Source of the DNA: Enterococcus columbae DSM 7374 = ATCC 51263
GTDB taxonomy: Bacteria; Bacillota; Bacilli; Lactobacillales; Enterococcaceae
Reading direction: 5' to 3'
DNA: 64,000 nucleotides
Assembly (NCBI RefSeq): GCF_000406925.1
Contig: NZ_KE136347.1
Span: 224,025-288,024 of the forward strand
The notes under the pieces are model-generated. The model was given only the letters and a program-made list of their open reading frames with translations. It made no database searches and was not told the DNA's origin. This document shows, one piece after another, positions 7,691 through 16,972 of the stretch. The position numbers and the translations under genes were made by a program. Positions within the stretch are counted from its first letter, which is position 1; each line of letters starts with the position of its first letter.

Positions 7691-9760
7691 ATGGCTAAGA
7701 ATTTTTTATTAGAAATCGGATTAGAAGAAATGCCAGCACATGTGGTATTTCCTAGTATGCAACAACTAAAAGAAAAGACAGAAAAATTTTTGGCTGAAAA
7801 ACATTTGGCCTATGATGAAATAAAAAGTTATTCGACACCTCGTCGTTTAGCGTTATTTATTACCAATTTGGTAGAAAAGCAAGCGGATATTCACGAAGAA
7901 GTAAAAGGACCGGCTAAAAAAATTGCCATTGATGCTGAGGGAAACTGGACTAAAGCAGCACAAGGCTTTGTACGTGGTCAGGGCTTAACTACTGATGACA
8001 TTACTTTTAAGGAATTAAAGGGAGTGGAGTATGTTTATGTAACGAAGCATACAGCTGGTAAAAAAACAACAGAGGTTTTACAAGAGTTACCAAGTGTGAT
8101 TACTAGCTTGACCTTCCCAGTAACCATGCATTGGAATAAATATGATTTTGAATATATTAGACCCATTCATTGGTTAGTTGCACTTTATGGAAGTGAAGTT
8201 GTTCCATTTACTATTTTAGATGTTACTACCGATCGTTTTAGTCGTGGTCATCGTTTCTTAGGACAAAAAACTTCCTTTGAACAAGCGGACGATTATTTAG
8301 TAAATCTAGAAAAAGAATTTGTCATTGCCGACCAAGTCAAACGTCAAGCCATGATTGAAGAGCAAATTGCTCAAATTGCTAAGGAAAATAACTATCAAGT
8401 GAGCCTTGATCCAGAGTTACTAGAAGAAGTGGTGAACCTCGTTGAATATCCAACTGCCTTTGTGGGTAACTTTGATCCTAAGTATTTGGCTGTTCCTCAA
8501 GAAGTTTTAATTACATCAATGAAGGAGCATCAACGCTACTTCGAGGTAAAAGATCAACAAGGAAATTTATTACCACACTTTATCTCTGTGCGTAATGGGA
8601 ACCAAGAACATTTGGCCAATGTGATTAAGGGCAATCAAAAAGTGTTAACCGCGCGTTTAGAAGATGCTGAATTCTTCTATGCAGAAGACCAAAAATTAAC
8701 GATTGATTTTTGTGTGAACAAGCTGAAAAATGTAGCCTTTCATGAAAAAATCGGTAGTCTTTATCAAAAAATGCAACGTGTAACAGTCATTGCCGAATTA
8801 TTCGGCCAACAAATCGGTTTATCTGCTGAAGAATTAGCTGATCTTAATCGTGCAAGTCAAATTTATAAGTTTGATTTAGTGACGAATATGGTCGGTGAAT
8901 TTCCTGAGTTACAAGGAATTATGGGTGAAAAATACGCTTTATTGCAAGGGGAAAAAGCCAGTGTTGCAAAAGCGATTCGTGAGCATTATTTACCAATTGC
9001 AAGTGAAGGGGACTTACCAGCTTCTAAGATTGGGGCAGTTTTAGCAATTGCTGATAAATTAGATGCCGTTTTAACTTTCTTTGCAGCCGGTATGATTCCA
9101 AGTGGTTCAAATGACCCTTATGCTTTGCGTCGTCAAGCTTATGGAATTGTGCGAATTTTATTAGATCAACAATGGTCATTTGCTATCCGTACATTGATTC
9201 AAGCAATTGCCGCTAAATTAAATGAGCAAGTTGCTGAATTTGGTTTTTCTTTAGATAATATTACTGAAGAAGTAACTGAATTCTTTGCAGCTCGCTTGAA
9301 ACAGGCTTTAAGCTTAGCAGAAATTCGTTATGATATTATCGATGCTAGCCTTTATAGCAATCAAGAAGATTTGCTATTACAAGCCAAAGCAGCCCAATTA
9401 TTGCAAGCACATAGCCAAGCTGATAGCTTTAAGCCAGCAATGGAGGCTTTAACACGGGTAGTGAACCTAGCGAAAAAAGCGGATCAATCAGTTGAGATTG
9501 ATGAATCACTATTTGAAACGGAGATTGAGCGTGAGTTTGCAGAAAAAGTTCAAACAACTCTAGCCGGCCTTTCTTTAGATAATCTAGCAGCTAACTATGA
9601 GGCGTTAGTAGCACTTGAGCCAGTTATTGTGAAGTACTTTGAAGAGACGATGATTATGGCAGATAACGAAGCTGTTCGTAATAATCGCTTGAGTTTATTG
9701 AAGCAGTTGGCGACTGAAGTGGAAAAAATTGCCAAATTAGACGTATTAATTACTAAATAA
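7691..9760 (+). CDS. glyS: Glycyl-tRNA synthetase, beta subunit
   Basis: Large beta chain, 689 aa, needed for tRNA recognition and complex stability. It opens with [11 protein letters not shown] and contains YSTPRRLA and the conserved SMKEHQRYF block at about residues 275-285. A central HD-like domain and a C-terminal DALR-type anticodon-binding region (about 560-680) follow. It is co-transcribed with glyQ and followed by a strong terminator. Confidence 0.97.
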   Translation: MAKNFLLEIGLEEMPAHVVFPSMQQLKEKTEKFLAEKHLAYDEIKSYSTPRRLALFITNLVEKQADIHEEVKGPAKKIAIDAEGNWTKAAQGFVRGQGLTTDDITFKELKGVEYVYVTKHTAGKKTTEVLQELPSVITSLTFPVTMHWNKYDFEYIRPIHWLVALYGSEVVPFTILDVTTDRFSRGHRFLGQKTSFEQADDYLVNLEKEFVIADQVKRQAMIEEQIAQIAKENNYQVSLDPELLEEVVNLVEYPTAFVGNFDPKYLAVPQEVLITSMKEHQRYFEVKDQQGNLLPHFISVRNGNQEHLANVIKGNQKVLTARLEDAEFFYAEDQKLTIDFCVNKLKNVAFHEKIGSLYQKMQRVTVIAELFGQQIGLSAEELADLNRASQIYKFDLVTNMVGEFPELQGIMGEKYALLQGEKASVAKAIREHYLPIASEGDLPASKIGAVLAIADKLDAVLTFFAAGMIPSGSNDPYALRRQAYGIVRILLDQQWSFAIRTLIQAIAAKLNEQVAEFGFSLDNITEEVTEFFAARLKQALSLAEIRYDIIDASLYSNQEDLLLQAKAAQLLQAHSQADSFKPAMEALTRVVNLAKKADQSVEIDESLFETEIEREFAEKVQTTLAGLSLDNLAANYEALVALEPVIVKYFEETMIMADNEAVRNNRLSLLKQLATEVEKIAKLDVLITK

Positions 9761-9770
9761 GTTATCGACA

Positions 9771-9810
9771 AAAAAGCTACAGTTGGTAAAATACTCACTG
9801 TAGCTTTTTT
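9771..9810. terminator. Bidirectional terminator between glyS and the minus-strand hydrolase
   Basis: AAAAAGCTACAGT pairs with ACTGTAGCTTTTTT across a 13-base loop. Runs of A and T on the two sides make it usable from both strands, closing glyS (+) and the UPF0173 gene (-). Confidence 0.85.
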
Positions 9811-9820
9811 ATTATTTTAA

Positions 9821-10501
9821 TCAGATTTGATATATTTCACCCAGTGGCAAAACTATGCCTTTTGCCTCAGTCAATAAATCAATGAAGGCTTGCGGGTCTT
9901 GTTGAATGACCGGGAAGGTGTTGTAATGAATCGGCAATACCTTTTTTGCTTTGATCCGTTTGGCACAACGAGCGGCTTGTTTGGGTCCCATTGTATAATT
10001 ATCACCAATTGGCAGACAAGCAAAGTCAATGTCAAAATCTTCACCAAGTAAATCCATTTCCATAAACTCAGCTGTATCACCGGCATGATAGAGGGTTTTG
10101 CCATCTGCTTCAATCATAAAACCAGCTGGATTACCTAAGTAGTGGACAGTTCCTTCATATTCTAAGCTAGAGGTATGTAAGGCATGTGTCATGCTTACTT
10201 TACCAAATGGAAATTCAAAGCTACCCCCAATATTCATTCCATGAACCTTTTGGCCTAGTTTGCCAAAGAAGTTAGCAATTTCAGCTACTGCAATGATAGT
10301 AGGTTGTTGGTGCTTGATTAACTCAAAAACACTTGCAACATGATCACTATGCCCATGAGTGAATAGGATATAATCGACTTTTAGATTTTCTGGTTGCCAT
10401 TTTGCCGGTAGCTGATGGTCAATAAACGGATCAATGATTAATTTGGTTTGATCAGCCAGCTCGATATAAATGGTGGAATGCCCTAAATGTGCTATCTTCA
10501 T
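9821..10501 (-). CDS. UPF0173 metallo-beta-lactamase-fold hydrolase (YtkL-like)
   Basis: Cytoplasmic metal-dependent hydrolase of unknown substrate, 226 aa, the standard size of the UPF0173 family. The metallo-beta-lactamase metal site is visible: FTHGHSDH at about residues 48-55, GDTAEFMEMD at about 141, and a late His in LPIHYNTFP at about 195. It begins MKIAHLGHSTIYIE as family members do. No operon partner: it is bounded by the glyS terminator and the AEC transporter gene. The reaction cannot be stated from sequence. Confidence 0.9.
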   Translation of the reverse strand: MKIAHLGHSTIYIELADQTKLIIDPFIDHQLPAKWQPENLKVDYILFTHGHSDHVASVFELIKHQQPTIIAVAEIANFFGKLGQKVHGMNIGGSFEFPFGKVSMTHALHTSSLEYEGTVHYLGNPAGFMIEADGKTLYHAGDTAEFMEMDLLGEDFDIDFACLPIGDNYTMGPKQAARCAKRIKAKKVLPIHYNTFPVIQQDPQAFIDLLTEAKGIVLPLGEIYQI

Positions 10502-10575
10502 AGAATCACCTCGTTTTTCTTTTATTATACTGCTTTTCCTTCAAATCTGTCATTTGGCTTGTTTACTCTTTTTAA

Positions 10576-11523
10576 TTAAATATGTGGTAATAGTATTAAT
10601 AACAAAGGAATATAGAATAAATAAATGAATACTGAAAAACTCATGGTACTAGCAGCAAAGGCCTCATCAGCTTGATAAGTCCTGGCTAAAATAGGAACCG
10701 AATTTTGTACTGGCATCGAGGATTGAACCAAAAAGACCAACAGCATCATTTTAGGAATATGAATCCACTGTGCACACAGCCAAACAATCAAAGGGGAAAG
10801 TAAAAAACGTCCTATTAAAACCAACAGCATTTCTCTATTGATTTTTAGGTTTTGAATTCCTTGGAAATACATCATAATGCCAATTGCAAACATGGATAAA
10901 GGGGTGGTCAGATTGCCTAAATGATTGCCTAAATGAATGACACTTTTTGGAACTGGCCATTGGCATAATACCCAAATTAAACCCACGATAAATCCGAGTA
11001 AAGCGGGTGAAAATAATTTTTTCAAAAAGACAAGTGGGTGAAAACTAAGAGTTGCTTGCTGATAATAGGGACTATCTTTGGTGATTTGAAAAACACCAAA
11101 TGTCCAAAACAGACTTGTATTCACAATATAATAAAGTAAAACATAAGGGACTGCTTTTTCACCAAAAATAGCCAAATTGATAGGTAGCCCAATAAAAATC
11201 GTATTGGAGCAGGTAAACATAGTGACAAAAACCCCACGTCGATTTACCTGAACGAGTCGACTTCTACTAAGCAGGATGCCAATAAAGAACGTACAACTCA
11301 TCGATAATAAGGGAATAATCATTCCGGAAAATAATGCTAGGAATTCTTGCTTAGTAAATTGAGAAGTAATATTAATGAACATATTACAAGGCAAGCCTAA
11401 ATTTAGTACCATTTTTGAAAAGGTATCGGCAGTATGATTACTAAACCACTGTTTAAATGAAAGAAAGTAACCCAAAAACATTAAAATAAAAATCACAAAA
11501 ATATTAAAATAGGATTGTAGCAT
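10576..11523 (-). CDS. AEC-family (auxin efflux carrier-like) transporter
   Basis: Integral membrane protein of 315 aa with about ten hydrophobic segments in two groups of five, the layout of the AEC / malate permease family. The N-terminal FILMFLGYFLSFKQW and the C-terminal SFSVFIYLFYIPLLLILL are membrane segments. Bacterial members include malate and other organic-acid carriers; the substrate here is not known. The start is ATG at 11523, preceded (minus strand) by AGGAGG-like sequence. It is transcribed alone or with the hydrolase downstream. Confidence 0.85.
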   Translation of the reverse strand: MLQSYFNIFVIFILMFLGYFLSFKQWFSNHTADTFSKMVLNLGLPCNMFINITSQFTKQEFLALFSGMIIPLLSMSCTFFIGILLSRSRLVQVNRRGVFVTMFTCSNTIFIGLPINLAIFGEKAVPYVLLYYIVNTSLFWTFGVFQITKDSPYYQQATLSFHPLVFLKKLFSPALLGFIVGLIWVLCQWPVPKSVIHLGNHLGNLTTPLSMFAIGIMMYFQGIQNLKINREMLLVLIGRFLLSPLIVWLCAQWIHIPKMMLLVFLVQSSMPVQNSVPILARTYQADEAFAASTMSFSVFIYLFYIPLLLILLPHI

Positions 11524-11599
11524 GTATTTTTCCTCCTAATGTCTACTAGCTTAGTAAAATTTTGCGAATCAATCAATAGGATTGCGAAAAAAAGTAAAT

Positions 11600-11641
11600 A
11601 AAAAAACCAAATGTAATCTTAAGACTACATTTGGCTTTTTT
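11600..11641 (-). terminator. Terminator of the yidC transcript
   Basis: On the minus strand GCCAAATGTAGTC pairs with GATTACATTTGG and is followed by a run of Ts. It lies right after the yidC stop. The plus side also has Ts, so it may work both ways. Confidence 0.85.
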
Positions 11642-11643
11642 AT

Positions 11644-12609
11644 TTATTTTCTTCGACGATTTTGTTTTCCGGCATTGCGTCCAGCGTTCTTAGTCGCCGC
11701 AATATTTTTAGGTGCCTGTTGATTGCGAGGTGGTCGTTTCTTATCGACAGTATTGTTTGGTGCTTCAGAAAGTGAATAATTTTCCGTTACAATAATTTTT
11801 GGTGGATGCAACTTCATTTCTTCAGCAATTTGTGCTTTAATTCTTGGTCGTAGAATAAAGTTGACAATTAATGTTTGGATACAAGCAATTACCCCACCGA
11901 CTGTCCAATATAAAGCCACGCCAGCTGGTGAACTAAAGGAGAAGAAAATCATCATAATTGGTGATGCATACATCATGGTTTGCATTTGTTTTTTCTGCTC
12001 TTCTGGAATATTTAACATACTCAAATAGCTTTGTAAGAAATACAACGCTCCAGTAATGATGACTAAGAATAAGCTACTCTTACCTAAAGGAATGCCGTAG
12101 AAGCTAGCGCTAGCAATTCCAGGCGTATATCTTGCGGTAGCAAAAAGAGCGGCGAAGATTGGCATTTGAATTAACAGCGGTAGACAGCCAGCTCCCATTC
12201 CACCAAGCATGCTCACATTATTTTCGGCATAGATTCGTTGCATATCTTTTTGGGCTTTTTGCTGTTGCTCGACCGTTTTTGCTTCCTTCATTTTTCTTTG
12301 AATAATGTCTAATTGTGGTTTGATGAATTGCATCTTTTCAGATTGCACCGTCATCTTATGTGATTGATAGATACTTAGCGGTAAAATAATTAGACGTACA
12401 ACAACGGTAATAAAGATAATCGCCCAGCCATAATTCCAATCAAAATGATTGACTAAATAATGAATAAGATTACCTAAGGGTTGAACTAAAAAGCGATAAA
12501 TCAAACCGTTTGGGTCTGGATTGCCACTTTTATCTAATTTGACACAACCAGATAAAAAGACAATCATTGAAAGTAGACCACTAGTTAAAAGCCATTTTTT
12601 TAATTTCAT
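11644..12609 (-). CDS. yidC: Membrane protein insertase YidC (YidC2/OxaA2 type lipoprotein)
   Basis: Inserts and folds membrane proteins, with or without SecYEG. It is 321 aa from the ATG at 12609; this start is taken because AAAGGAAG lies between it and the in-frame ATG at 12627. A lipoprotein signal ends in FLSGC. YidC transmembrane segments follow (FDWNYGWAIIFITVVVRLIILPL, carrying the functionally important Arg, then LPLLIQMPIFAALF and others). The long basic tail (PPRNQQAPKN...NRRRK) is typical of the YidC2 paralogue that can contact ribosomes. Neighbouring acylphosphatase and TrmH genes are the usual context of this paralogue. Confidence 0.93.
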   Translation of the reverse strand: MKLKKWLLTSGLLSMIVFLSGCVKLDKSGNPDPNGLIYRFLVQPLGNLIHYLVNHFDWNYGWAIIFITVVVRLIILPLSIYQSHKMTVQSEKMQFIKPQLDIIQRKMKEAKTVEQQQKAQKDMQRIYAENNVSMLGGMGAGCLPLLIQMPIFAALFATARYTPGIASASFYGIPLGKSSLFLVIITGALYFLQSYLSMLNIPEEQKKQMQTMMYASPIMMIFFSFSSPAGVALYWTVGGVIACIQTLIVNFILRPRIKAQIAEEMKLHPPKIIVTENYSLSEAPNNTVDKKRPPRNQQAPKNIAATKNAGRNAGKQNRRRK

Positions 12610-12708
12610 CTGTTTCTTCCTTTGCATTTAATTTACACAAGAAATACTATACTAAAAAATAATGGCTATTTCAATGAATAGCGTGTAAATAATCATTTTT
12701 TTAAATTT

Positions 12709-12996
12709 TTAATTACGTATGCTAAAATTTTGTGAATCTTTGATGGTGCAATCTTTATTTATTGTCGTGTGTGTTACTTTACCAAAAGGAGAAGGGGAGG
12801 CTTTTACTTTTTCAATAAATTTGGCTAGTGTTGGATAATCACCAATCGCTTCAATTGTGACTGAACCGTCCATTTCATTCCACACCCCACCAGTTACCTT
12901 TAATTCATCAGCTAAAACTTTAGTCATATATCGAAACCCTACTCCCTGAACTTTTCCCTGAACATTGATTCGTAATTTTATTTTTGCTGCTGTCAT
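12709..12996 (-). CDS. acyP: Acylphosphatase
   Basis: Small soluble enzyme (95 aa) that hydrolyses acyl phosphates. The family signature is complete: GKVQGVGFRYMT contains the phosphate-binding loop and catalytic Arg, and GGVWNEMDGSVTIEA contains the catalytic Asn. A short alpha/beta sandwich is expected. It is transcribed divergently from the methyltransferase gene and upstream of yidC on the same strand. Its physiological substrate is not known. Confidence 0.93.
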   Translation of the reverse strand: MTAAKIKLRINVQGKVQGVGFRYMTKVLADELKVTGGVWNEMDGSVTIEAIGDYPTLAKFIEKVKASPSPFGKVTHTTINKDCTIKDSQNFSIRN

Positions 12997-13063
12997 GGTT
13001 GTTCCTTCTTTTCCTTTTTTCTTTCATTATAATTGATTTTCACTATTTGTGGGTAAGAAACTA

Positions 13064-13072
13064 TGCTATAAT
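13064..13072 (+). promoter_or_regulatory. Extended -10 promoter of the TrmH-like gene
   Basis: TGCTATAAT, a perfect extended -10 element. Transcription would begin about 13079, leaving a leader of only about 12 bases that is mostly the ribosome binding site. No convincing -35 box is seen. Confidence 0.6.
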
Positions 13073-13090
13073 TTTTTTCGAGGTGAAATT

Positions 13091-13855
13091 ATGAAAGAAA
13101 TTCTTTCAACCAAAAATGAGTTAATCAAAAAAGTGGTCAAACTACATAAACGTAAGTATCGCTATCAAGAAAGACAATATATTATTGAAGGGTTTCATCT
13201 AATTGAGGAAGCCGTTTTACATCAAAGCCAGATTGACTATCTGTTTGTGACGTCAAAAGCTTTAGCGCAATATGGCGATTGGTTTAATGAACAAACAATT
13301 GAAGTGATTGTAGTAAGCGAAGAGGTTTTGCAAAAGCTATCTGAATTACCGACTCCTCAAGGCATGCTAGCTGTAGTGGCGATGCCGATGCAGCCAACTA
13401 CTCTTAAAAAAGGCAATTGGTTATTGCTTGATTGTGTGCAAGATCCGGGCAATGTCGGTACCATGATTCGTACTGCTGATGCGGCTGGGTTTGCTGGTGT
13501 CATTTTAGGAGAGGGCTGTGCAGACATCTATACGACTAAGACTTTACGCAGTATGCAAGGCAGTCAGTTCCATCTCCCTGTAATTCAGCTATCCTTAAAG
13601 CAGGCAATTGAACAGTTGCGTGCTTTAAAGGTGACCATTTATGGTACGGAATTAAATGAACAAGCGGTTCAATATCATCAATTACCTATGCAAGAAAATT
13701 TTGCTTTATTGATGGGCAATGAAGGACAGGGACTAGCTAAGGAATATTTAGCTTTGACAGATCAAAATATTTATATTCCCATTTTCGGTCAAGCAGAATC
13801 CTTGAATGTAGCCATTGCAGCAGGTATTTTGATGTATGGATTAATTAAAAAGTAA
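13091..13855 (+). CDS. TrmH/SpoU-family RNA 2'-O-methyltransferase
   Basis: SAM-dependent ribose methyltransferase with the trefoil-knot SPOUT fold, acting on rRNA or tRNA. From the ATG at 13091 (GAGGTG at 13080-13085) it is 254 aa. An N-terminal substrate-binding domain (about 1-100, KKVVKLHKRKYRYQE) precedes the catalytic domain. The three SpoU motifs are visible: QDPGNVGTMIRTADAAGF, LLMGNEGQGL and IPIFGQAESLNVAIAAGILMY. An upstream in-frame start at 13049 would run through the promoter and is rejected. Target nucleotide unknown. Confidence 0.92.
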   Translation: MKEILSTKNELIKKVVKLHKRKYRYQERQYIIEGFHLIEEAVLHQSQIDYLFVTSKALAQYGDWFNEQTIEVIVVSEEVLQKLSELPTPQGMLAVVAMPMQPTTLKKGNWLLLDCVQDPGNVGTMIRTADAAGFAGVILGEGCADIYTTKTLRSMQGSQFHLPVIQLSLKQAIEQLRALKVTIYGTELNEQAVQYHQLPMQENFALLMGNEGQGLAKEYLALTDQNIYIPIFGQAESLNVAIAAGILMYGLIKK

Positions 13856-13903
13856 AATATCTTTTAAGATGAAAAAGAAATCTATTCAAGGCTATGTTCT
13901 AGT

Positions 13904-13911
13904 GGTATACT
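13904..13911 (+). promoter_or_regulatory. Probable promoter -10 for the HD-domain gene
   Basis: TGGTATACT-type extended -10 (TATACT at 13906-13911), 35 bases before the start codon. The -35 region (TATTCA near 13883) is weak. Confidence 0.45.
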
Positions 13912-13945
13912 AGCAACAGATTGAAAAAAGTAAGGTGGCAATTGA

Positions 13946-14437
13946 ATGACAAAAAAATGGCAATATGACCAGGAGTATTTGGCGTGTGTAGGGGATTTGT
14001 TGGCAACAGAAGAAGTACAGCGCTTGGCTGAATTTACACAGCATTTTCATTCAACGCGATTAGATCATTCAATAAGTGTATCTTATTATAGCTATCGTAT
14101 CGCAAAAAAATTGGGTTGGAATGCCAAAGCAACTGCAAGAGCAGGTGTCTTGCATGATATGTTCTATTATGATTGGCGAACAACTAAATTTTCGCAAGGC
14201 TCTCATGCCTATATGCATCCTAGAATTGCAGTGAAAAATGCTGAAAAGATTACTGAATTATCAGACTTAGAACGTGATATTATCATTAAACATATGTGGG
14301 GCGCAACGATTGCTCCACCTAGATATAAAGAAGGCTATGTGGTGACTTTTGTCGATAAGTATTGTGCGATTAAAGAAGCTTTAACACCGATGCTACGAAA
14401 GTTTAAAGTCAAACCTTCGCAAACTATTGCAAGATAA
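13946..14437 (+). CDS. HD-domain phosphohydrolase
   Basis: 163-aa cytoplasmic protein of the HD superfamily (metal-dependent phosphohydrolases). The metal-ligand motif is seen as an early His in RLDHSISVSYYSYRIA, HD in AGVLHDMFYYDW, and later His residues in HAYMHPRIAV and IIIKHMWG, followed by an Asp in VVTFVDKYCA. These fit a short HDIG-type protein. Substrates in this class range from nucleotides to phospho-sugars, and none can be named here. A terminator follows at once, so it is monocistronic. Confidence 0.82.
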   Translation: MTKKWQYDQEYLACVGDLLATEEVQRLAEFTQHFHSTRLDHSISVSYYSYRIAKKLGWNAKATARAGVLHDMFYYDWRTTKFSQGSHAYMHPRIAVKNAEKITELSDLERDIIIKHMWGATIAPPRYKEGYVVTFVDKYCAIKEALTPMLRKFKVKPSQTIAR

Positions 14438-14456
14438 TATGTAAACTTCAATATTT

Positions 14457-14488
14457 AAGAGTGTGATGGATTTCGCACTCTTTTTTTT
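14457..14488 (+). terminator. Terminator after the HD-domain gene
   Basis: AAGAGTGTG pairs with CGCACTCTT and eight Ts follow. Confidence 0.85.
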
Positions 14489-14597
14489 ATTTTTAGGTTT
14501 AGAAATGATAGCGATTATCTGTTTTTTAGAAAAATTGAATAATATTCGTTTTATTTTTTTGTTTATTAGCTAGTAATAACTATGTAAAGGTAGCGAG

Positions 14598-14626
14598 TTG
14601 GTGCTTTATTTGTTTTAAGCTATAAT
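14598..14626 (+). promoter_or_regulatory. Promoter of the lipoprotein gene
   Basis: TTGGTG (14598-14603), a 17-base spacer and a perfect TATAAT (14621-14626), about 23 bases before the start. Confidence 0.6.
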
Positions 14627-14648
14627 AAAATTAGCGAAAGGATTGGAG

Positions 14649-15380
14649 ATGAAAGTAATGAAAAAGTGGCTAGTTTTATTGTTTAGTTTGTTTTTTTTAA
14701 CTGCGTGTAGCTCTAGTAAAGCATTGTCAGAAAAAGAAGCAGCGAGTGTTTTTATCGATGCAATTATCTATAATAAGCAAACACAATTGTTTAAGGAAAA
14801 TTTTGTTGATGCGACTGAAGCGTTAAAGGTGATGCATGGAAAGGATGAAGAGGCATTTACTCAGGAGTTGATTCAAGGGATTATGCAAACATCGAATATT
14901 TCTAAAGATGAGGCTGCAACAATTTCTTCTAGTATGAAACAGGTATTAAAAGAGCAAACCAAATATCAAATTAAGTCGGTAAAAGAAAAAAAGAACCATG
15001 CTTATGAGGTAACCTATGAAATTTATGGGGTGGACTTTATTCAAGGTTTCAAAACGGCGATGACCAATATGTTTGAGCAAATGCTGAAAAATCCGGCGCT
15101 GGCTCAAGACACGAATAATTTAGCAAAAGAATTAGCAGTCGAGCTTAGTCAAGGGCTTAAGGATGCGGGGATTGTGAAAAAACCGGTTGAGGTCAAGGTT
15201 GAATTAACCAAGGAGAAGGACAAGTGGCGTATAGCCAACAGTCAGCTTAAGAACTTACAAAATTTAACCCTTGCCTTTTGGTTTGGGAAAAAAGATCAGC
15301 AAGACTTTATTAAAGAGACGATGCAGGTTATTACGGATCTTTCCAATGAGTTTCAAGAAAAAATGTTACAAGGACAATAA
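14649..15380 (+). CDS. Putative lipoprotein, DUF5105-like
   Basis: A 243-aa exported lipoprotein. The N-terminus has Lys residues, a hydrophobic core (LVLLFSLFF) and a lipobox LTAC, with the lipidated Cys at about residue 20. The mature part is rich in Lys, Gln and Glu and mostly helical, ending QEKMLQGQ. It resembles lipoproteins of the DUF5105 type in enterococci and streptococci, but no active site is visible and the function is unknown. ATG at 14649 (AAAGGA upstream) and ATG at 14658 (GGAG upstream) are both plausible starts. It is flanked by its own promoter and terminator. Confidence 0.75.
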   Translation: MKVMKKWLVLLFSLFFLTACSSSKALSEKEAASVFIDAIIYNKQTQLFKENFVDATEALKVMHGKDEEAFTQELIQGIMQTSNISKDEAATISSSMKQVLKEQTKYQIKSVKEKKNHAYEVTYEIYGVDFIQGFKTAMTNMFEQMLKNPALAQDTNNLAKELAVELSQGLKDAGIVKKPVEVKVELTKEKDKWRIANSQLKNLQNLTLAFWFGKKDQQDFIKETMQVITDLSNEFQEKMLQGQ

Positions 15381-15384
15381 AGAC

Positions 15385-15431
15385 AAAAAGCCAAAGTCAG
15401 ACATGAGTGTCTTTAGACTTTGGCTTTTTTT
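15385..15431. terminator. Bidirectional terminator between the lipoprotein gene and dacA
   Basis: AAAAGCCAAAGTC pairs with GACTTTGGCTTTTTTT. A-rich and T-rich flanks suit both convergent genes. Confidence 0.88.
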
Positions 15432-15434
15432 AGC

Positions 15435-16754
15435 TTAAAACAGATTAGTGAAGAAGGCTTTTACTTTTCGACCGAAGATCACTAAGAAATTGGCTTTTTC
15501 AACTTTTTGAGTGGTTATTATCTTACCATAAGTGGCTTTTTCTAAATCTTTCGTTAAGTAACCATAAGGATCTGTTGGATTTTTGGGAATAATTTGACCG
15601 ACAATAGTGCCTGAAGCTGCTGGGGCAATTAATTGCTGATCGCTAATTGCTTTACCAGACAATTGATAACTGTATTGAATATTTTTTAGGTCTGTACCAT
15701 TTTGAACCCATAGCGTAATGGGTTCTTGATTTGCGACAGGTACCTTTTGCTCTTTACCATCAATGACATTGATTTGTTTTAAATTTGGCAAGGCTTGATT
15801 TTTGGGTAAGACTTCTACATACTGCCATTGCTCTAAGGCGTAATCCATTAATTTGCTAGTTTCAATAAAGCGCGCACTGCTATTATTAGGATGGTCATTC
15901 GCGTGTAAGACGACCGTAATCACCCGTCGATTATCCTTGGTAATAGTACCTACAAAACAAGCACCAGCTAAATCAGTTGTTCCGGTTTTTAAGCCATCCA
16001 CACCTGATTTTTCATCGCTAAAGCCAGGCAACATTCTATTCCAATTGGTCATTATTGTCGGGGTAGCTGTATTGGCGCCAAAGGTTTCTTGAGTTATTTG
16101 ACTAATTTGTAAAACTTCAGGATAGGTATTAATAAGATGTCTAGCTACTATAGCGACATCTTGTGCAGATAGCTCATTTTCATCCTCCGCACTTGATCCA
16201 GGATAAATCATATCCCCTAAATAACTATTATTTAAACCAGATACATTGACGATTTTAGCATCCTTAATCCCTAGTTTGATTAAAGTTTCTTTCATCATAT
16301 CAACAAATTTATCTTGTGAACCCGCTACTTTTTCGGCTAAAGCCATAATGGCAGCATTGGCTGATTGGATTAAACTTGCATGAATTAATTCTTCGACAGT
16401 ATAGCTTTGACCAGCAGTAAGTGCTACATTGGATAAATCAGGATGAACACTTATGGCTGCAATTTCTGGTGAAATAGTGACCGTATCTTGTAAAGAAAGT
16501 TTACCAGCCTTAAGCTGATCTTCTACTACCAATATACTGATAATTTTAGAAATTGAAGCAATGGGCAGCGGTGTTTTGGCATCCTGACTGTAAAAAATCT
16601 TGCCAGATTGAGCATCTACAGCAATTGCGGCCTTAGCATTGATAGAAAAAGTGCTAGTAGTTGAATCATCATCGGCCATTACTGGATGAACCCAGCCAAT
16701 AAAAATTCCCACTGCAATAAGTAAGGTAAAAATAATTTTTTGTTTAAATTTCAA
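15435..16754 (-). CDS. dacA: D-alanyl-D-alanine carboxypeptidase (DacA/PBP5 family)
   Basis: Trims the terminal D-Ala from peptidoglycan stem peptides outside the membrane. It is 439 aa from a TTG at 16754, chosen because GGGAGGAG (16761-16768, minus strand) precedes it by 6 bases; the longer ATG start at 16805 has no such site. A signal peptide (IIFTLLIAVGIFIGWVHPVMA) is followed by the S11 triad: SISK (SxxK), SAN, and KTG in GLKTGTTDLAGAC. A C-terminal beta domain and an amphipathic end (FLVIFGRKVKAFFTNLF), expected to anchor it to the membrane, complete the protein. Confidence 0.94.
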   Translation of the reverse strand: MKFKQKIIFTLLIAVGIFIGWVHPVMADDDSTTSTFSINAKAAIAVDAQSGKIFYSQDAKTPLPIASISKIISILVVEDQLKAGKLSLQDTVTISPEIAAISVHPDLSNVALTAGQSYTVEELIHASLIQSANAAIMALAEKVAGSQDKFVDMMKETLIKLGIKDAKIVNVSGLNNSYLGDMIYPGSSAEDENELSAQDVAIVARHLINTYPEVLQISQITQETFGANTATPTIMTNWNRMLPGFSDEKSGVDGLKTGTTDLAGACFVGTITKDNRRVITVVLHANDHPNNSSARFIETSKLMDYALEQWQYVEVLPKNQALPNLKQINVIDGKEQKVPVANQEPITLWVQNGTDLKNIQYSYQLSGKAISDQQLIAPAASGTIVGQIIPKNPTDPYGYLTKDLEKATYGKIITTQKVEKANFLVIFGRKVKAFFTNLF

Positions 16755-16906
16755 AATATTCTCCTCCCGAAAGTTATACCTAATACAAAATTCTATCAAA
16801 ATCAAAAACTAATGGCAATGTATTCCGTAGAAAATGAAGAGTTTTATTACATTTTTTTAGTTGGAATCAAAAAATCTAGAAGAAATAAACTGATAAACCA
16901 GTGTTT

Positions 16907-16936
16907 TTGGCTTTTATTATTGGGATAAGGTATAAT
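16907..16936 (+). promoter_or_regulatory. Promoter of the Gfo/Idh oxidoreductase gene
   Basis: TTGGCT (16907-16912), an 18-base spacer and a perfect TATAAT (16931-16936); the gene starts 37 bases later. Confidence 0.6.
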
Positions 16937-16972
16937 TGAAGTGAATAAAATAGGTGGAAAGGAAGATAAGAT